DNA of 64,000 nt from Blasia pusilla (GCA_050084515.1 CM114275.1:25296001-25360000), one strand, 5' to 3'. Positions 21,190 to 32,860 are shown, counted from the stretch's first letter. Notes: generated from the letters alone by a model not told the origin. Made by a program: numbers and translations.

Positions 21190-21600
21190 CACTAAGATGA
21201 TCCTTTTGCACAATCACAACAACATGTAATTGGTGTCCATGGCCTTGAGAAAGTTAGATGTGTCAACTTTGTCTTTCTGGCCTACTTCCCTTCCCTCCTT
21301 TAAGTCGGAGGTTTCATCCATAAACCTTGTCAAGTTTTTAGGCAAGGATGTCCACCTAGATTTCATATAATCCTAGGGACCATATGCACACCAATTACTT
21401 ATAGTGATATTTTTTTGGCCCGATGTATTGGTCCTATATTTCCAAGAGTGAGTTTGTGGGTCTACTCTCTTTCCTGTGAAGAAAGTCATTGATACTATCA
21501 ACAAGGATCCATGCCCCTTTTTTTCATCCCCATGCCTACCACATGACGCATCCACTATTGAAGAGACTAGGGATTGGGTTATGAACTTTATCACGTTCAA
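21190..21600 (-). pseudogene. MULE/FAR1-like transposase N-terminal remnant
   Basis: The minus-strand peptide ends in SNWCAYGP, then after a stop continues with DYMKSRWTSLPKNL. This parallels YYWCAYGPQDWRDQVWRDLPP in the larger MULE-like remnant at 48655-49038. No catalytic core is visible, so it is a dead N-terminal piece of the same kind of protein. The identification rests on this short shared block only. Confidence 0.35.
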
Positions 21601-23026
21601 AGGCTCTAAAATATTTTGCGTATTTCACCATGTTAAGAGAAGAAGATGTAGAAATACAAGCTTTACCAAGCATCTACGTTGACATCAATGACGAGGTGTT
21701 AAATTTGTTTTACATTGCTGTTATTATTGTTGACATTGTTGGACCTTAGTTCATCTTAGGTGGTATTCTATATTAACTCACCCTCATCTCATGACCTCCT
21801 TTTGCACAAAATTAATGAAAATATTAGTATACAATTTTGGATTGAAAAAGAATCCAAAAGTATAAAATCTATCTATTTGACCCACATTGATGAATCCAAA
21901 AGTATACATCTAAACTTACGTTTGCAACGATGCACAATCAAAACTCACCTAGATTGGTGATGAAAAACGAATGAGAGCTTTCTAAATTAAAATTGAAGCC
22001 TTCTTGTTTAGACTATCCTCCATCTATCTTATACTTTGGTATGGCTATAGAGAAGGAATTCTGCCGGAGCACTCCAGTGTGAAATTCGGACATGCTAGAC
22101 CATTTCGTAGTAAACCCTAAATAAACACAATGCTCCATTAGGTTGATAGAAATTTTCCTTCAAAGTAGTCAAGTATTCCTTGAGGAAATTGCTACTAGAA
22201 TTTCTTTTGGATGATTCCAGTATGAACAACATGCTCAAGCTACCCAAGACTAGCTAATGTCTCAAATTTAGACGAAATCATCCATTTTCATCTTCTGACA
22301 CAAAGACAAGCACGATGGGTGGTTTGACTTCGTGTTATCTATTTTTTGGTCTTAATTATCAAGCTAATTATGTCACAATTAGCTCCACATCTCGCCCTTA
22401 TCTTAATCTCCCTTTCGTAAAGATGTATGTCCTTCCCACGGACAGACCACATCCAAAATATGGATGTGCAATGATGGGCACAATCTAGAGAGGATGGATG
22501 GGGAGCAACTAATAATCACAAAACAAGGAGGGTCTAATTGAAAAGCCATGAATTTTTCTAATTTGAAATCTACACTATTATGGGAGACACCCATCTCACA
22601 TTTCAAGTACCCCATAAGTTGACACATGTCATGTTTGACCAAGACAAGTTTGCCACCTATCCAGATATACGCTCGGATTTAAACTAAAAAAAGGGTGTAC
22701 TTGAGCAATGGTTTGTACCCATACCGTGATGATTACCAATTCAAATTCCACTTGGCACTCCATTTTATCACGTCCGCTTTTCGAAAGAACAATGCATCCA
22801 AGTTTTTCATTGCATGAACATCTTCCTCATAAAACTAATTTGTAATATTCCATGAATATCCTTAAAAATTAGTAGGGGGTGTCAAAGATTAGGCTATGCG
22901 GAATTGCCTGGGTGAAGGTTTCTGACCCGGGACGAGCCTTGGTTTTCTTCCGGAAAAAGAGGGGGAAATTTTTTTACACGGAGCGGTATTAAAGGATCCA
23001 GAAGTACATCAGAGCCGCACACCTAT
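21601..23026. other. AT-rich intergenic stretch
   Basis: Short frames only (e.g. 22403-22642 minus), none with a recognisable domain or conserved partner in the window. Probably decayed repeat DNA. Confidence 0.4.
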
Positions 23027-23343
23027 GTATTTATGATTAGAAACCGGAGAGGAGCGGAGAATTTGTAATCCCCCGAGGATACCAAAACGGGAGGCTCGTG
23101 AGCTACCCATTTTGGAGCCGGGGAAAAGGAAATGTATTTATGATTAGAATCTGGAGAGGAGCGAAGAATTTATAATCTCCTGGGAGTACCAAAACGGGAA
23201 GCTCAGGAGCTACTCATTTTGGAGCCGGGGAAAAGACCATGTATTTGTGATTAGAATCTGGAGAGGAGAGAGAAATTTGTCATCTCTCGGGAATACCAAA
23301 ACGGGAAGCTTAGGAGGTTCCCATTTTGGAGCCGGGGAAAAGG
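23027..23343. repeat. Tandem repeat, three 107-bp units
   Basis: Units begin GTATTTATGATTAGAA at 23027, 23134 and 23241 (GTATTTGTGATTAG in the third) and end in TTTTGGAGCCGGGGAAAAG. The exact 107-bp period is preserved although the units differ at many sites. The short minus-strand frame inside is a by-product. Confidence 0.9.
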
Positions 23344-23420
23344 TTGGTGGGGCAAGTCCGGGTGACCAAGAACTCTCGGATAGGGAGATCTTTGACACCC
23401 CCTATTGAACAACCTACAAC

Positions 23421-23464
23421 AAAACCCCTCTTTCCTTTCATGGTTGAAAGGAAAGAGGGGTTTT
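23421..23464. repeat. Perfect 20-bp hairpin
   Basis: AAAACCCCTCTTTCCTTTCA (23421-23440) and its exact reverse complement (23445-23464) are separated by TGGT. It lies about 80 bp right of the 107-bp tandem repeat. A transcript would form a very stable stem. Confidence 0.9.
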
Positions 23465-24805
23465 TTGGTTTCCATGCCCCCTCTTTTGTATCGTGATGGG
23501 TTTCCCCTCCTTTTTCTACATATATACTTTATTTTATCTCCTTATGCGGGGAGAAGACATAGCCTTCACAGACGAGAGGCGAAAAAAATATTCATGGTTG
23601 AAACACCATGCAAATACCCTATGTCCATGTACCATTGAGCCTAGATTACATTGGGTATTTTTGGGTGTTTGGAACGACCTCCACTGGAATGACTAAGCTC
23701 GAGCGGACTTGACTAAGCGGCCCGTGAGGGTCGCGCTTACGACTGACAGTTCCCGCGGTAGCTGGTCCATGTGCGGAGCGTCAGAAACGAGGGGACGAGT
23801 CGGAAGACTCGATTGCGCTTCTCGGCTCAAGTGCCCGGCGGTGTGAAGATTATTACGGCCCCCGAGATCGATGCATGGATCTTTTTGGTTGGCGTCGACG
23901 TATGTCTTGTGGAGGGACTCCGACTCTCCCCTCATCGACGTGTGTTTGTAGAGGTGTCCTGCTACCTCATCAACCACTTGCTTTGTGGAAGTCCTCTCTC
24001 GCCTCATCACCGTCTTCATGCAGGTCTTCCGCTGTTGTTGCGTGACTCGTGTGATGATGCGGCAGCGGTGTGAGTCTGTGAGCCGGTGCGACCGTGTCCA
24101 GGTGTCACCGACATATGTTTCTTGTTCTTTTATTTTTTTATTCTTGTAAGGGTTTTTCAATGAACTAACACTCTAAGGTCGCTCTAAGACTCGAAGGGGT
24201 CTCCGATGAGGAAAGGAGACTTTAATTCACTTCCTAATATTTAGGAGGGCGGGGAGCGGTGGGTGGGGTGGCCACAAAGCGACCTTCGTGCTTGCACGTG
24301 TTATCTCCGATCTGAACTTTTATGTGCTTTTGGTGACCGACATATCTTTCTTTGCTTGAGCCTCTTGGGCCTCTCGGAACTTTGGGCCATCGCTGGAAAA
24401 ATTTATATAAAATCCTCAAGTTTGCATAAAATCCTTCGCTTGTGTCCCATGACTGTAGACGGACCCCACTAAGGCCTCGCGGGGGAAATTGGTCTTGAAC
24501 AAAAATACCATGTCCACGACCTTGCTGCTTGCAGGGACCAAAATAATACGGCCCAAGCAAATCTTATTCAGTATTATTTTCGAAGGGGATTCTACAAACC
24601 AGGACAAGTGGCGTCATGGGTCCCATTATGCAAATACTTCTTCTTTTTTAAGACCAAATCGTCCAATTTTCCAATTTTTTAATGCAATTGCATGGTACTT
24701 TTCCCATGTCCGGTCTATCTTTTAAAAAAATTGAAAGGAACAGAATGTTATGTTTTCAAGCTTCTTTTCCCAAGTATCATGCGATGATAAAAAATTGTTA
24801 TTTTA
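23465..24805. other. Intergenic, no gene recognised
   Basis: A GC-richer island at 23690-24120 carries overlapping frames on both strands (100 and 155 codons) without domains or biased composition. I do not support either as a gene. Confidence 0.35.
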
Positions 24806-24888
24806 ATCGATATTGGTAAAATAGGGGAAAACTTGTCACCCACGCGATGCATGGGTGACAAGTTTTCCCCTATTTTACCGATATCGAT
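24806..24888. repeat. Near-perfect 37-bp foldback (MITE-like)
   Basis: The arms at 24806-24842 and 24852-24888 are reverse complements with one T/C difference, separated by the 9-nt loop CGCGATGCA. The central part (CACCCACGCGATGCATGGGTG) resembles the GC-rich ends of small non-autonomous transposons. No coding capacity. Confidence 0.9.
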
Positions 24889-27825
24889 AGAAGGATCTTA
24901 AAAGGACATGTGTCAACACATGAGGTCTCATGAGGAGGGTTTCCTATAACCCCATCCTCCTTTAATTATATAGATTTTACACACTTAGCAAGAGTCCTCT
25001 CTATACATTGGGGCTCTTATGTCATGCTCACAAAGTGGAGACATCCGGTAGATTACTTTTCAACTTCCTAATGAAATGGACCCAACTCACCCCAACTTTT
25101 TGTGGTTTGTAGAGATGCGCTAATATGGCTTTAGCCTTGTCTTAGTTGGTTATTTCTTGTGTATCTTCAAGACATTCTCTCCTTCAAACTTCTCATGTGG
25201 AGTATAAAGGTCTCTTATATGAATCTATTCCAAACTTTCCCCAAAGGATGTGGTCGATTATATGGGTATTTAGGCATCTACATTATTATTGGAAAATACC
25301 TCTATATTCAAAAGGCAATATAGTAAACATGTGATAATCTTTATAATCAATTTACATGTGAAATATGAACAAAGAGTTGAATAAGGAAGGGGAAGGTTCT
25401 TAATTCTTTTCATTGCAGGATGGGAAATTGGAACAAGGTAAAGAATAGTGAAAATATTTCAAACATAAGATAGTAAGAGGGATATGTATTAAATAAAGGG
25501 AATTACGAGAGTATTTCCACATCAAGGAGGTGAAAGAAGGGAGGAAAATTTGTTTTTCCTAAATAAAGAATGTGAAGGAGGTGAGAGTTTGATTGAGATA
25601 AGGGGATTTTTCCCCAAAATAAAGTAGTGAGAGTTGGGGGTTTTTCCATGTCAAGTGTAATAGACGATTAAATTAACGTAACACAACTTGAATTTGAGTA
25701 GCATATTCTTCCTCCGGTTGAGATTTTTTTCACCCTTGCTCTAGTGCCAAGATGTAGGAGCACTCATTCTAGAGTCGGGCAAAGTAACCGAAATCATCCA
25801 AAAGTTGGGATGTCCTTGGGACTTGGGTAGTTGAGAATTCGAAGTGAATGGGATGAGGCTCTAAATCGTGTTCCAGTTTCCCAATTTTCTAACCGTGGAG
25901 TGCGGAACAGCGCAAGAGAGGCTAACTTCGATATGCGCTGTTCAGAGTGCACTTTGGTGCTAATGCTCGTAGATAATGCCAGACTGATCTGATCTGCATT
26001 GGAGTGTCCCGTATGGTACGTAATCTGTGTGGACCACTCTTCCTCACGGCGTCGATTACTTGTACCTTCCATCATAAGCTTTCTCCCACTCCGTAAAAGG
26101 CCGGGGAATCTGCCGCTCCTTCGAGTACAGCGACGATGCTTGAAGCTCCGCGTGTTGCGTTGGACCCACTTTCGCCGGCTGCACTGCTCTCTCTCTCTCT
26201 CCATCCCGCGGGTACTCCGACACTTATCACACGCCGCTCCGGACTCCCGGCACAAGGCCGGGTGCGCGTGAAGGATAAAAGTAGGACACGTTAGTGTTGG
26301 TGCAAGATTCTTGCGGCTTGATCTGTGACGACACGACGGGACGAGGGACCGCCACACGTCCGTCCTATCGGAGCAGTTCACGAACTGTACGTCTGTGTAA
26401 TTGTGGTGCTTCCGAACTGGAGACCCCGACGACGTCGTAAGGCTGGCCAACTCACTTGCCGTGGGAAATCGAACAGCTGCCCGCTCGCGACTGCACATCG
26501 CCAAGTCCTGGTTCTCATAGCGCACACTAGTAGCTTGCGGGACCTCGGATCTCCGTGTCTACCTAGGTCATTGTACGCCATTTGCTACTTCTGGCGTAGA
26601 CAAGATCAAGATATGTCTCCAGCGCATCTACAGCAGGCTGCGAGTCTTAGCCTCTCGTGTATCCCGATGTCACTCCGAAACGTTTTCACTTCCTGTCCAA
26701 GCTTTGCAAGCGGATTTTTGATAGACAGGAAGGAGTCGGGACTTGCCATCATAAATCGAAGGTAGGGTATGTTCGAGTAGCCGCATTAAAAAAAAACTAG
26801 ATTCTTTGAATGCGCCTTGGTCTTGGTTGGAGAGTTTCAAGTAAGGGCACCTTGACGATTCCCCACCCTGAGCTCTGCTTGCCGGTTGCTCAGACAACGT
26901 TCGTTCCAGTTTCGGAGATATGTATGCTCTGGCTCATGGAGTAAATGATTTTTCACACGACATCATTTGCTTAAAACCCCCGAGATTCAATGCCCAGATT
27001 CTTTCATGGACTCTTCTGAGTGACAAAGAACGGAGTACCCGTTAGCACTTTCAAGTAAATCTGAACTTCCTCTGAAACAAAAATCTGTCTTAGCTCTTTT
27101 TTAATTCTTAGAGGATTCTCCCAAGGACAGATTTGTCTGCTACACAACTAATCCAGGAGGCTCCTGTGACTGACATCAACATCAAGTGAATCCGGACTTC
27201 CTACTAAGCAAAAATCTGAGTAGAATATTCTGAATTCGTCCAAGACTCTCGAGGGACAGATTCTGTCGGGTAGGCAACCCAACCCATCTCAAGCTTGTGC
27301 TTGAGAACCGATGGTCCTCCACACGGGCAGTGTACTTGCCGTTGATCTCATGAGAGGGAAGAGCAGAAGGACGAGATTAACCAGTCCTCTCGAATTCGAA
27401 AAGCATATAATCATCAACAAAAAAGTATGTACGAAGACGCGGAAAGTTGACAAACCGAGGTATGAAATTCCGTCGGATTCAAATTAGCGATGCTCAAAGG
27501 TCCTGAACAGTGAAGTCCATCTCGTTTTTTCGGCATAACCACTTGCATTAAACACAAGTCCATGAAAACAAGAGTCCGTGTGCCGATTCCTCGAAATTCG
27601 AAGGACGCAGCGAAACCAGATGCCACATTGTGTGATAAGAGGTGAAACAAAGACCCCGGGACAAATGCTAGCGAGGGTAGAAGAACCGGGAGACAGGACT
27701 CAAAGATCCTACTTATTGGTAGGGATGATGGGTCGACAAATGCTTCAGACTTCAATATGCTACATCAAGTATGCTACAATCAAAAGGAATTCTGTACCGA
27801 GCCAACTCACGTATGCGAGATGAGC
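24889..27825. other. Intergenic; nothing confidently coding
   Basis: 24889-25790 is AT-rich. 25790-26760 is GC-richer and holds long overlapping frames on both strands (243 codons minus, 146 codons plus) with Arg/Ser-rich, domain-free translations. 26940-27320 contains two loosely similar segments (ATCTGAACTTCCTCTGA and ATCCGGACTTCCTACTA, each followed by CAAAAATCTG), a diverged direct repeat. The part just left of 27826 should be the 3' untranslated region of the CF0-II gene. Confidence 0.35.
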
Positions 27826-28581
27826 TTACACATTGAATGGAATGACCTTGCTGAGAATCTCGTCGCTCAGGGAAAGCACCTGTTTGTCGAGCCCCCTCAA
27901 TGTCTCTTCCTTCTGCTCTTCAAGGTTTGCGAGGGCTTCCGCCAATTCCACCTCGATTCTAGCCTTGGATTCTTGTAGCTTCACCTCAAGTGCTGCAGCG
28001 GTCTCCTTCTTGGTGTTGTTAAGGGTATTTGTAGTCTCAGCTCTTGCAGCTTTGATTAGGGCTTCGGCCTCCTGTTGAAGCTTCTTGATCTCCCCGGAGT
28101 TATCCCTCACTCCCAGCAACTTCTGCCTAATCTCCTCGTCTCTCTTGTCCATAACTGCTGCCACGGGCTTGAACCAGATGTTGTCAAGAGCAACCATGAG
28201 AGTGAGAAATTCGATGGCGATGATGGGGAGAGTCAGGTTAAAGTCGAAGATCTTTCCTTTCTCCTCACCCGCGAGAGCTGGCAAAGCTAGAAGAACATTC
28301 GTGGCGACGATGGCCGCATTCCTCCCCACATTGCTCTTGGTCAGAGCCTTCCATGCCTGACTGACAGATTCTTCCAAAGCAGCCACAGACGTGGTTCCCT
28401 GCTTCGCTTCCACCGTAAGCCGAGCTACTCTCTCCACGCAAGGCAGGGTAGCTACAGCTGCCATCCTCTTCCCTGTCAAGAACGAGCTTCTAGTGGAGCA
28501 CGAAGCGGCCTGCATTGCGCTCGACGAAGCTGGACCAGAGAGACGGGCAGCCGCTCCCGTGGCCGCAACAGCAGTAGCCAT
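27826..28581 (-). CDS. atpG: Chloroplast ATP synthase CF0 subunit II (b')
   Basis: An intronless 251-residue protein. Residues 1-60 are Ala/Ser-rich with few acidic residues, a chloroplast transit peptide. Residues 88-104 (NAAIVATNVLLALPALA) form a second hydrophobic targeting segment ending ALA, with GEE following, consistent with the bipartite presequence of nuclear-encoded CF0-II. The mature part has one membrane helix (about 115-138: FNLTLPIIAIEFLTLMVAL), then the conserved WFKPVAAVMDKRDEEIR. A long charged coiled coil to the C-terminus forms the peripheral stalk with subunit b. It links F1 to the proton channel in the thylakoid membrane. Start: the first ATG of the frame (28579-28581), in context GCGAGATGG. 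The frame is intact and looks functional. Confidence 0.95.
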   Translation of the reverse strand: MATAVAATGAAARLSGPASSSAMQAASCSTRSSFLTGKRMAAVATLPCVERVARLTVEAKQGTTSVAALEESVSQAWKALTKSNVGRNAAIVATNVLLALPALAGEEKGKIFDFNLTLPIIAIEFLTLMVALDNIWFKPVAAVMDKRDEEIRQKLLGVRDNSGEIKKLQQEAEALIKAARAETTNTLNNTKKETAAALEVKLQESKARIEVELAEALANLEEQKEETLRGLDKQVLSLSDEILSKVIPFNV

Positions 28582-29300
28582 CTCGCCTAACAGAAGCTGT
28601 CACTTCCTCCTGCACCAACCCAGAAGAGCACCGCCAACGCTCGTCAGTGGTCCGGCATCGCAATCACCCCTATGTGCGTGCGTCTACATAGGTTACATAC
28701 GGCAAACACCGGATGTTCTTCCCCTACACACAATTCTCTCGAATCGCAAAACCTACCAAAAGTGATTAACACAAAGCTCTCTCCAACCAACCTACAAGCA
28801 AAAACACATCTCCAATCCTTACAGTTCTCATCACGAAACAACCAATCCCTCCTCCCGTTTCAGCTTTACCTTTTTTCTTCGACTGCGCTGTCTCACGAAT
28901 TCTCCACCTCTCCAAACAAATTCCTTCTTCCTCGACCGCAACTCCCGCAAATTATTCGTGCAAGCCTCGCAGCAAAAGCACCGCACCCCTCGCTCCCTGT
29001 ATGTGTCCCCCCCCCCCCCCCTCGCGCGAATCCCCTGCACCCGCAAGCAACGGCAGCCGCTTGCAGGGCCTCTCAATCACCTTACTTTCTCATCTCGTTT
29101 CTCACCACCCATATCCGGATGCTTCCTTTCTCTGCCCCAATCACGCGACGCTATTCGTCATCCGTGTCCCCGGACCCACCAGCGTTTTGTGGTCTTCCGT
29201 TCTTCGGCGCCTTCAGCGTGGGCGTCCAGACTCCCGGTAGGCGTTTCCGGTAGGATAAGAAAGAGGGAACGAGTTTAGCACAATGAAATGAAAGTCTTTA
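28582..29300 (-). promoter_or_regulatory. Upstream region of the CF0-II gene
   Basis: Upstream of the CF0-II start. It contains a run of about 13 C (near 29009-29022) and a GC-rich block up to 29260. The 193-codon plus-strand frame across it (28672-29253) is Pro/Ser-rich without a domain and is likely a by-product of C-rich promoter/5' UTR sequence. No TATA box assigned with confidence. Confidence 0.4.
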
Positions 29301-29768
29301 CCAGATTTAGTGTGGCGTATAGTTTTTTATCTGCAAAAACCTCTATGTTTCGCACATATTTTTTAAAGTTTGTTGGACATTTAGGAATGGGGTGGAAGTA
29401 AATTTTTTTCATAGCATGGGCTTTTTTGCTTTTTTTAAGGCATCTTGATTATTTGGGTCTTGCATAACATGGTAATTATGGGACATAGACCAGAAATCCA
29501 TGATGTCCATGCCCATGCTATGCACCATACACTCGATATGTGCCCCGTGGACATCTACATGACCAGAAAAAAATGACCCTCCCTTTTTCCCCCTCTCCTT
29601 AGTCCACTGCCTTCGTGTTCCTCTCTCATAAGTGTTCCCCCTTAGTGTCAATTCTTTCCCCACTCTTCCATTCACTTGGAGTTGAGTCTTGTGATGTGCA
29701 TATAGCCTACCCATGCAAGAGAGAATCTTGTGGAGCAAAGCCTCATGTTTCTTCCCCATATTCATATA
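29301..29768. other. Intergenic, nothing recognised
   Basis: AT-rich with short frames only; no supported feature. Confidence 0.4.
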
Positions 29769-29800
29769 CTAGTGGACAGCCCGTACCATGCACGGGAGTG
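29769..29800 (-). mobile_element. Helitron-like 3' terminus
   Basis: On the minus strand the sequence reads CCCGTGCATGGTACGGG, a short GC-rich hairpin (CCCGT/ACGGG), then about 7 nt later CACTAG followed by T. A hairpin shortly before a terminal CTAG inserted next to T is the Helitron 3'-end signature. The element would extend to higher coordinates; I could not locate its 5' TC end, and no Rep/helicase frame is seen, so it would be non-autonomous or truncated. Confidence 0.4.
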
Positions 29801-30041
29801 AAACGATTAATCATGTTTAAACAAAATCTTTCTCTTGTTGTCCGTAGAGGGGGAAACATTTTCTTGTTGTTTGGTTGCCATATGTCACGCAAAGAGGTGT
29901 TTGCAAATCAAGAAGGCACTCTACAACAATAAAATAGATGTATCTCACCTCTTTCTCTATTCATCCCCTCCTTTGAATTCGTCCTTTTCCCTCCCTTATA
30001 TGACCCCTCTTATCCTCCATTTCCATCACCCCCTCCATGGT

Positions 30042-30160
30042 TGTCGTGCGCATACACATCGCCACACAACATATATCGTTATCACCAAACACACACAAAA
30101 ACACACACGATCCCATGCTAACTCATGGCATCCAAAAAAGAAGACAAGAAGTACCAAAAT
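30042..30160 (-). repeat. Element D 3' LTR remnant
   Basis: Read on the minus strand: GAGATATTTTGGTACTTC, a GGATGCCATGAGTTAGCATGG segment, then GCGATGTGTATGCGCACGACA. This matches the terminal about 120 bp of the LTR at 15150-15275. It abuts RNase H coding sequence at about 30165. Confidence 0.75.
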
Positions 30161-31470
30161 ATCTCCATGCACCACCTGGAAGTCATACTCCTACAACAAA
30201 AAGAGCCTACCTCGCAAGCTTCCCTATAAGCTTGTCGGACTCCATCAACCACTTAAGTGGCTGATGATCAAAAATAATGGTAAAGAGATTTCCGAATAAA
30301 TAACACCTGAAATGTGCGATAGCCCACACCGTAGCCAAGCACTCACACTCATACAAGCTATACTTTGCCTCTGCAGCGTTGTTCGAGCGACTAGCATAAG
30401 CCACCACAAACTCTCTACCATCATTGTCATGCTGGGTGAGCACAACTCCAAGCCCCAACATGCTCCAATCGGTATGCAACTAGAAAAGACGCTCCTTGAT
30501 CGGTCTCCTCAATATGGGTGCGGACGTCAATTTGTCCTTGAGCAGGTGAAATGCTCTCTCTTGCTCATCCCCCAAGTGCCACTCTTGATCCACCTTGGTC
30601 AGCAAGGTTAGAGGGTTCACAATCAAACTAAAACCCTTGACGTACCGTCGATAGAAGTTTGCAAATCCCATGAATGCACAAACTTGACTCACATCTGTGG
30701 GGCGTGGAATACGTGAAATAGCCTCTACCTTTGTTTGCTGCACACCAAGACCCCCTGGGTATATCATATGAGCCAAATACTCAATCTAGTCGTAGAAGAA
30801 CTTACACTTGCCTAGATGTAGCTTTAGCCCATGTAACTGCAATTGTCGAAATACCTCCTCTAGATTTCGCTCATGCTCCTCAACCGTGGTGCTAAAGAAC
30901 ACGATGTCATCAATATAACACCTAGCAAATCCAGACTTGCCAAAATCCTATCCATGATCCTATGAAACTCAACCAAGGAGTTCTTTAACCCGAATGGTAA
31001 GAACCGCCACTTGTACAAACAATCCTTCCCGTGAGGATCGATGCCCCAAAATGTCGTCTTCTGCATGTCCTCCAATCTGATAGGCAGCTGATGGTATCCG
31101 GCTCGCAAATCCAATAAACTGAAGACCTTTGCATGCCCAATTGCATCGAAGATCTCCTCAGGGATGGGCATGGCACACCTATCAGACTTCGTCTGCCGAT
31201 TGATAGGTCAATAATCTCCACACATCCGCCTATCTGTCTAGTTGCCATGCACATCCATCTTGGCGGGCATGACAGTGGCAGATGCATACTCTCCATGCGA
31301 CATCTCCACTAGTCCTGCTCCATCCAAGTCCTCGCTCCTACTCTGAATCATAACCCTCCCCATGTCACTGTACTTGTAGGATCGTCAAAAGATCAACGTG
31401 TCACTCGACAACTCAATGTGGATCCTTGGACCCTTCAGCGTACCCAAATCATGCATGCTAAATGCAAAAT
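30161..31470 (-). pseudogene. Element D reverse transcriptase and partial RNase H
   Basis: Minus-strand blocks: MSHGEYA-like and RRMCGD near 31200-31300, MPIPEEIFDAIGHAKVFSLLDLRAGYHQLPI (from 31171), KWRFLPFGLKNSLVEFHRIMD, then a broken catalytic region near 30900-30930 (GVILMTS in the shifted frame). It continues with YPGGLGVQQTKVEAI and FMGFANFYRRYVKGFS (30480-30776). RNase H starts HTDWSMLGLGVVLTQHD at 30479 with its catalytic Asp intact, then HFRCYLFG and DHQPLKWLMESDKL. Coding similarity ends at about 30165 at the deletion junction. Confidence 0.82.
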
Positions 31471-31629
31471 AACTTCTTTAACTCCTCAGGAACTGATGTA
31501 TCTGGTGCCGCTCTCATCCTGTCAACTTAGGGCCCATATCTGGCTCCCAAGTCTCCATCGTGACTAAGGTAGGACTCTCCGACGCGGGTGTAGGTGGTTG
31601 CTATGGTGCAACCGCGTCTCGGTCAACAA

Positions 31630-32860
31630 AACTTCACTGCTCCTCAATAGCCCACTGCAAAATCGGATCTCCATGTGCAATACCCGGAACTACGCTTGAT
31701 GCGGTGGCTACCATCTCCTGGTGTACCTGCAAAACATCACAAGAAGTCCAAGGGTGTCGCTCCCGATCACCCCTGGTGTGTCGATCTCCTTGGGTCTCGC
31801 CCCCAGCCACTTCCTCAATCGTATCGGTAGGCATGGGGCTCACCAACGCAACAACTGTGATCTGTTGCATTCGCAAACGACGCTGCTCAGCTACTCCTAA
31901 GTTGAAAATCCATGTCAAGCAATGCAAGTCCATTTCCTTACCCAAGACATGACCTTGTGATGCCCCTGATAGTTACGATACTGCTTTCACTCTTGTGGGG
32001 AATCTCATCGCTTGCTCTCGCTCATCCAGATTGGGCTCCACCAACCGTTGTACCTGGTCATCCCAAACCAAGCCAGGTCTGGCCTTCTTGAATGCATAGG
32101 AAGCAGGAAAACTCAAAAATGTGGGAAAGGCTGCCCGTGACATGCCAATCTTGTTGACCATAGTCAACGAAGGTCGATCATCATGCCTCAATGCCTGTGA
32201 TCAACGACCCGAATCCAGAATAAAATCCACCAACAAATCGGAAGGGCCCTCCACTCTCGCATACGCCCTCTGCAAAACCTCATGTGGCACCAAGTTGGTC
32301 CACCCAAGACGCGTGTAATGTGCTCGTGAACCTACCCTCGTTGTATCCAACAACACTGCCGGGCCGATCCATGTGGGCACTTGGTGTGCACTCGTCACCA
32401 CATGGGACCTTGAATCGCCCAAAATCCGCACATTCTCTAGAATGTATGCTGGAGAATGAGACTAATATTCCTATAAATGTCACAAGATCCGCATTATCCC
32501 CTAAAACAACCTAGACCGCGTGTCAACTAACCCGCTACCTCGTCCAACACTCGATTGGCCCTGACACGGCCATCCAGCAACGACCAAGTCTATGGTCCCT
32601 ACCCGCTCCAAGTCCTATGCCCCAAGCAATGAACTGTCCATTGGTAGGGAACTCTGGTAACCCTGGATGGCGGACGCAGACAACAAGTCAAGAAAACGGA
32701 GGCGTTACTACGCTACATGATGAAGTGAAGCGCACCTTGCAACATCATCAATCTCCACATACAGGTATTGTTACACGCATACTCCTGCCTGCAAAACAAC
32801 AACTAACCCAGTGTTGATTCCTCTAAAGAGATCCAACACCTGAATACCCTCCTCTGGGAT
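31630..32860 (-). pseudogene. Element D DNA methyltransferase
   Basis: Minus-strand motifs in order: motif I VLDLFRGINTGL (near 32820-32850), catalytic DLVVAGWPCQGQSSVGRGSGL (Cys codon complementary to 32564-32566), an ENV region near 32440, SRAHYTRLGWTNLVPHEVL (near 32280-32340), PTFLSFPASYAFKKARPGLVWD and RLVEPNLDEREQAMRFPT (31973-32191), and GKEMDLHCLTWIF (near 31930). Frameshifts split it into at least four pieces. In motif I a Gly is replaced by Arg (DLFRG, against DLFGG in BC). Confidence 0.83.

Noticed and set aside
23027-23343. Regular repeats considered as a CRISPR-like array
   Set aside because: Units are contiguous 107-bp tandem copies without unique spacers, in a eukaryotic genome.
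23693-24160. 155-codon minus-strand frame
   Set aside because: Low-complexity basic/polar translation without a family resemblance; overlapped by a 100-codon frame on the other strand.
25794-26765. Long overlapping frames on both strands (243 codons minus, 146 codons plus)
   Set aside because: Translations are Arg/Ser-rich with no domain or hydrophobic pattern, and both strands are equally open in a GC-richer patch, which suggests chance openness.
28672-29253. 193-codon plus-strand frame upstream of the CF0-II gene
   Set aside because: Pro/Ser-rich and driven by C-rich promoter sequence; antisense to the expected 5' region of a good gene.
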